DNA of 14,309 nucleotides from JADJLQ01 sp034439915 (GTDB lineage Bacteria > Bacteroidota > Bacteroidia > Chitinophagales > Saprospiraceae), in the NCBI GenBank assembly GCA_034439915.1, contig JAWXBI010000221.1, positions 1-14,309 on the forward strand, written 5' to 3'. Below, in pieces: positions 13,611 through 14,309 of the stretch. Position 1 is the stretch's first letter. Every line of letters starts with the position of its first letter. The position numbers and the translations under genes were made by a program. The notes under the pieces are model-generated. The model was not told the DNA's origin. It did not search any database and was given only the letters and a program-made list of their open reading frames with translations.

Positions 13611-14273
13611 ATGATAACTATTAAAACCGGGGATGGACAATTTGGCCTTCGCCCCGCAACAATACGGGATGCCGGGAAAATGGCAGAAGTGCAACGAATT
13701 TGTTTCCCTACCCTGGCTTCACATGAACTATTGACTAAGGAACATTATGCCAATCATATCCGGGTATTTCCCGAAGGTCAGTGGGTCATTGTCAAACAGG
13801 AAAAAGTGATTGCATCCTCCAGTGCGTTCAGAACCGGATATCCCATGCAAGATCATACTTTTATGGAAGTCACAGATAATCTTTGGATCACCCACGCGCA
13901 CCAGCCGGATGGGGATTGGTTGTACCAGTTTGACATAGGTATCTTGCCTCCATACCGGGGATTAAAACTATCCAAGGCTTTGTATAATACTCAACAGGCT
14001 TTGGTCCGGACCTTGGGCATGAAAGGGCAGATCACCGTTGGTATGACCAGTGGATACTACCGGTATAAAGACCGTTATTCGATCCGGGAATACTGTGAAC
14101 AACTTAAAAACAATGAACTGACAGACCCGACGATCACTCCACAGCGGAGGGCCGGTTTTCAATGGGTGCGTCCAATGTATAATTATGTAGAGGATCCGAC
14201 AGCTGGTAACTGTGGTGTACTGATGGTATGGCCGTTAGAAGGAGGTTGGTTGGACGATCTCAATCAGCAATAA
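13611..14273 (+). CDS. GNAT-family N-acetyltransferase
   Basis: This 220-residue protein carries a GNAT fold. It begins FGLRPATIRDAGKMAEVQRICFP (11-33) and continues with WVIVKQEKVIASSSAF (58-73), the beta-4/loop region WLYQFDIGILPPYRGLKLSKALY (103-125), and AGFQWVRPMYNYVEDPTAGNCGVLMVWPL (181-209). It resembles the acetyltransferase domain that, in Bacteroidota and others, is fused to or next to a carbon-nitrogen hydrolase (nitrilase family). Here it ends at a TAA without that domain, and only 36 bases remain in the window. The acetyl-CoA loop is unusual: the normal R-G-x-G-x-G/A reads R116-G-L-K-L-S, so the later glycines are missing. The substrate is unknown. The ATG at 13611 is preceded by an A-rich stretch and fits the family N-terminus. 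Confidence 0.78.
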   Translation: MITIKTGDGQFGLRPATIRDAGKMAEVQRICFPTLASHELLTKEHYANHIRVFPEGQWVIVKQEKVIASSSAFRTGYPMQDHTFMEVTDNLWITHAHQPDGDWLYQFDIGILPPYRGLKLSKALYNTQQALVRTLGMKGQITVGMTSGYYRYKDRYSIREYCEQLKNNELTDPTITPQRRAGFQWVRPMYNYVEDPTAGNCGVLMVWPLEGGWLDDLNQQ

Positions 14274-14309
14274 TACTTCAGAGTAATTCCGAATAGCTCA
14301 GAAACCTTA

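Overview
The window looks like a chromosomal segment of a Bacteroidota bacterium, possibly a saprospiraceae- or chitinophaga-like lineage; I cannot place it more finely. The evidence is a DnaE C-terminus close to the Bacteroidota form, several exact matches to the TAnnTTTG -7 promoter element, A/T-rich start contexts without strong Shine-Dalgarno sequences, and many exported, lipoprotein or Tat-type enzymes. GC content appears to be in the low-to-mid 40s percent by eye.

Layout. Positions 1-534 are the 3' end of dnaE (DNA polymerase III alpha). Positions 627-1940 hold two small toxin-antitoxin pairs in the opposite orientation. One is a RelE/ParE-like toxin with its upstream antitoxin. The other is HicA-HicB, where the short hicA is easy to miss and has no start codon at the usual place. 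Positions 2160-3707 encode a class I acyl-CoA synthetase, preceded by a GNRA-capped hairpin. Positions 3731-8426 hold a formylglycine sulfatase (-), an N-acyl-D-amino-acid deacylase (+) and an alkaline-phosphatase-superfamily phosphodiesterase (-). The last two converge and overlap, and a 22-bp tandem repeat array forms the C-terminal tail of the phosphodiesterase. Positions 8560-11898 hold a divergent pair: a cytochrome c/PQQ sugar-dehydrogenase fusion lipoprotein (-) and a Tat-signal enolase-superfamily (mandelate racemase/RspA-like) enzyme (+). Positions 11979-13172 encode a five-heme cytochrome c (-), separated from the enolase-family gene by a strong inverted repeat. Positions 13297-13485 are a decayed 3' fragment of a second enolase-superfamily gene. 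Positions 13611-14273 encode a GNAT acetyltransferase.

How the genes may work together. Most products from 3731 to 13172 carry export signals, so the region reads as extracytoplasmic breakdown of sulfated, acylated or phosphorylated organic matter. The most coherent module is the divergent pair: a periplasmic quinoprotein would oxidise a sugar to a lactone or acid and pass electrons to its own heme, a Tat-exported acid-sugar dehydratase-like enzyme could act on the product, and the neighbouring five-heme cytochrome could belong to the same electron-transfer setting. That linkage is inference from neighbourhood and export signals only.

The most notable points are the enolase-family relic beyond the cytochrome gene, the repeat-derived protein tail, the RelE-type antitoxin promoter with an overlapping palindrome, and the hicA start anomaly. 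I found no phage, insertion sequence, CRISPR array, tRNA or rRNA.
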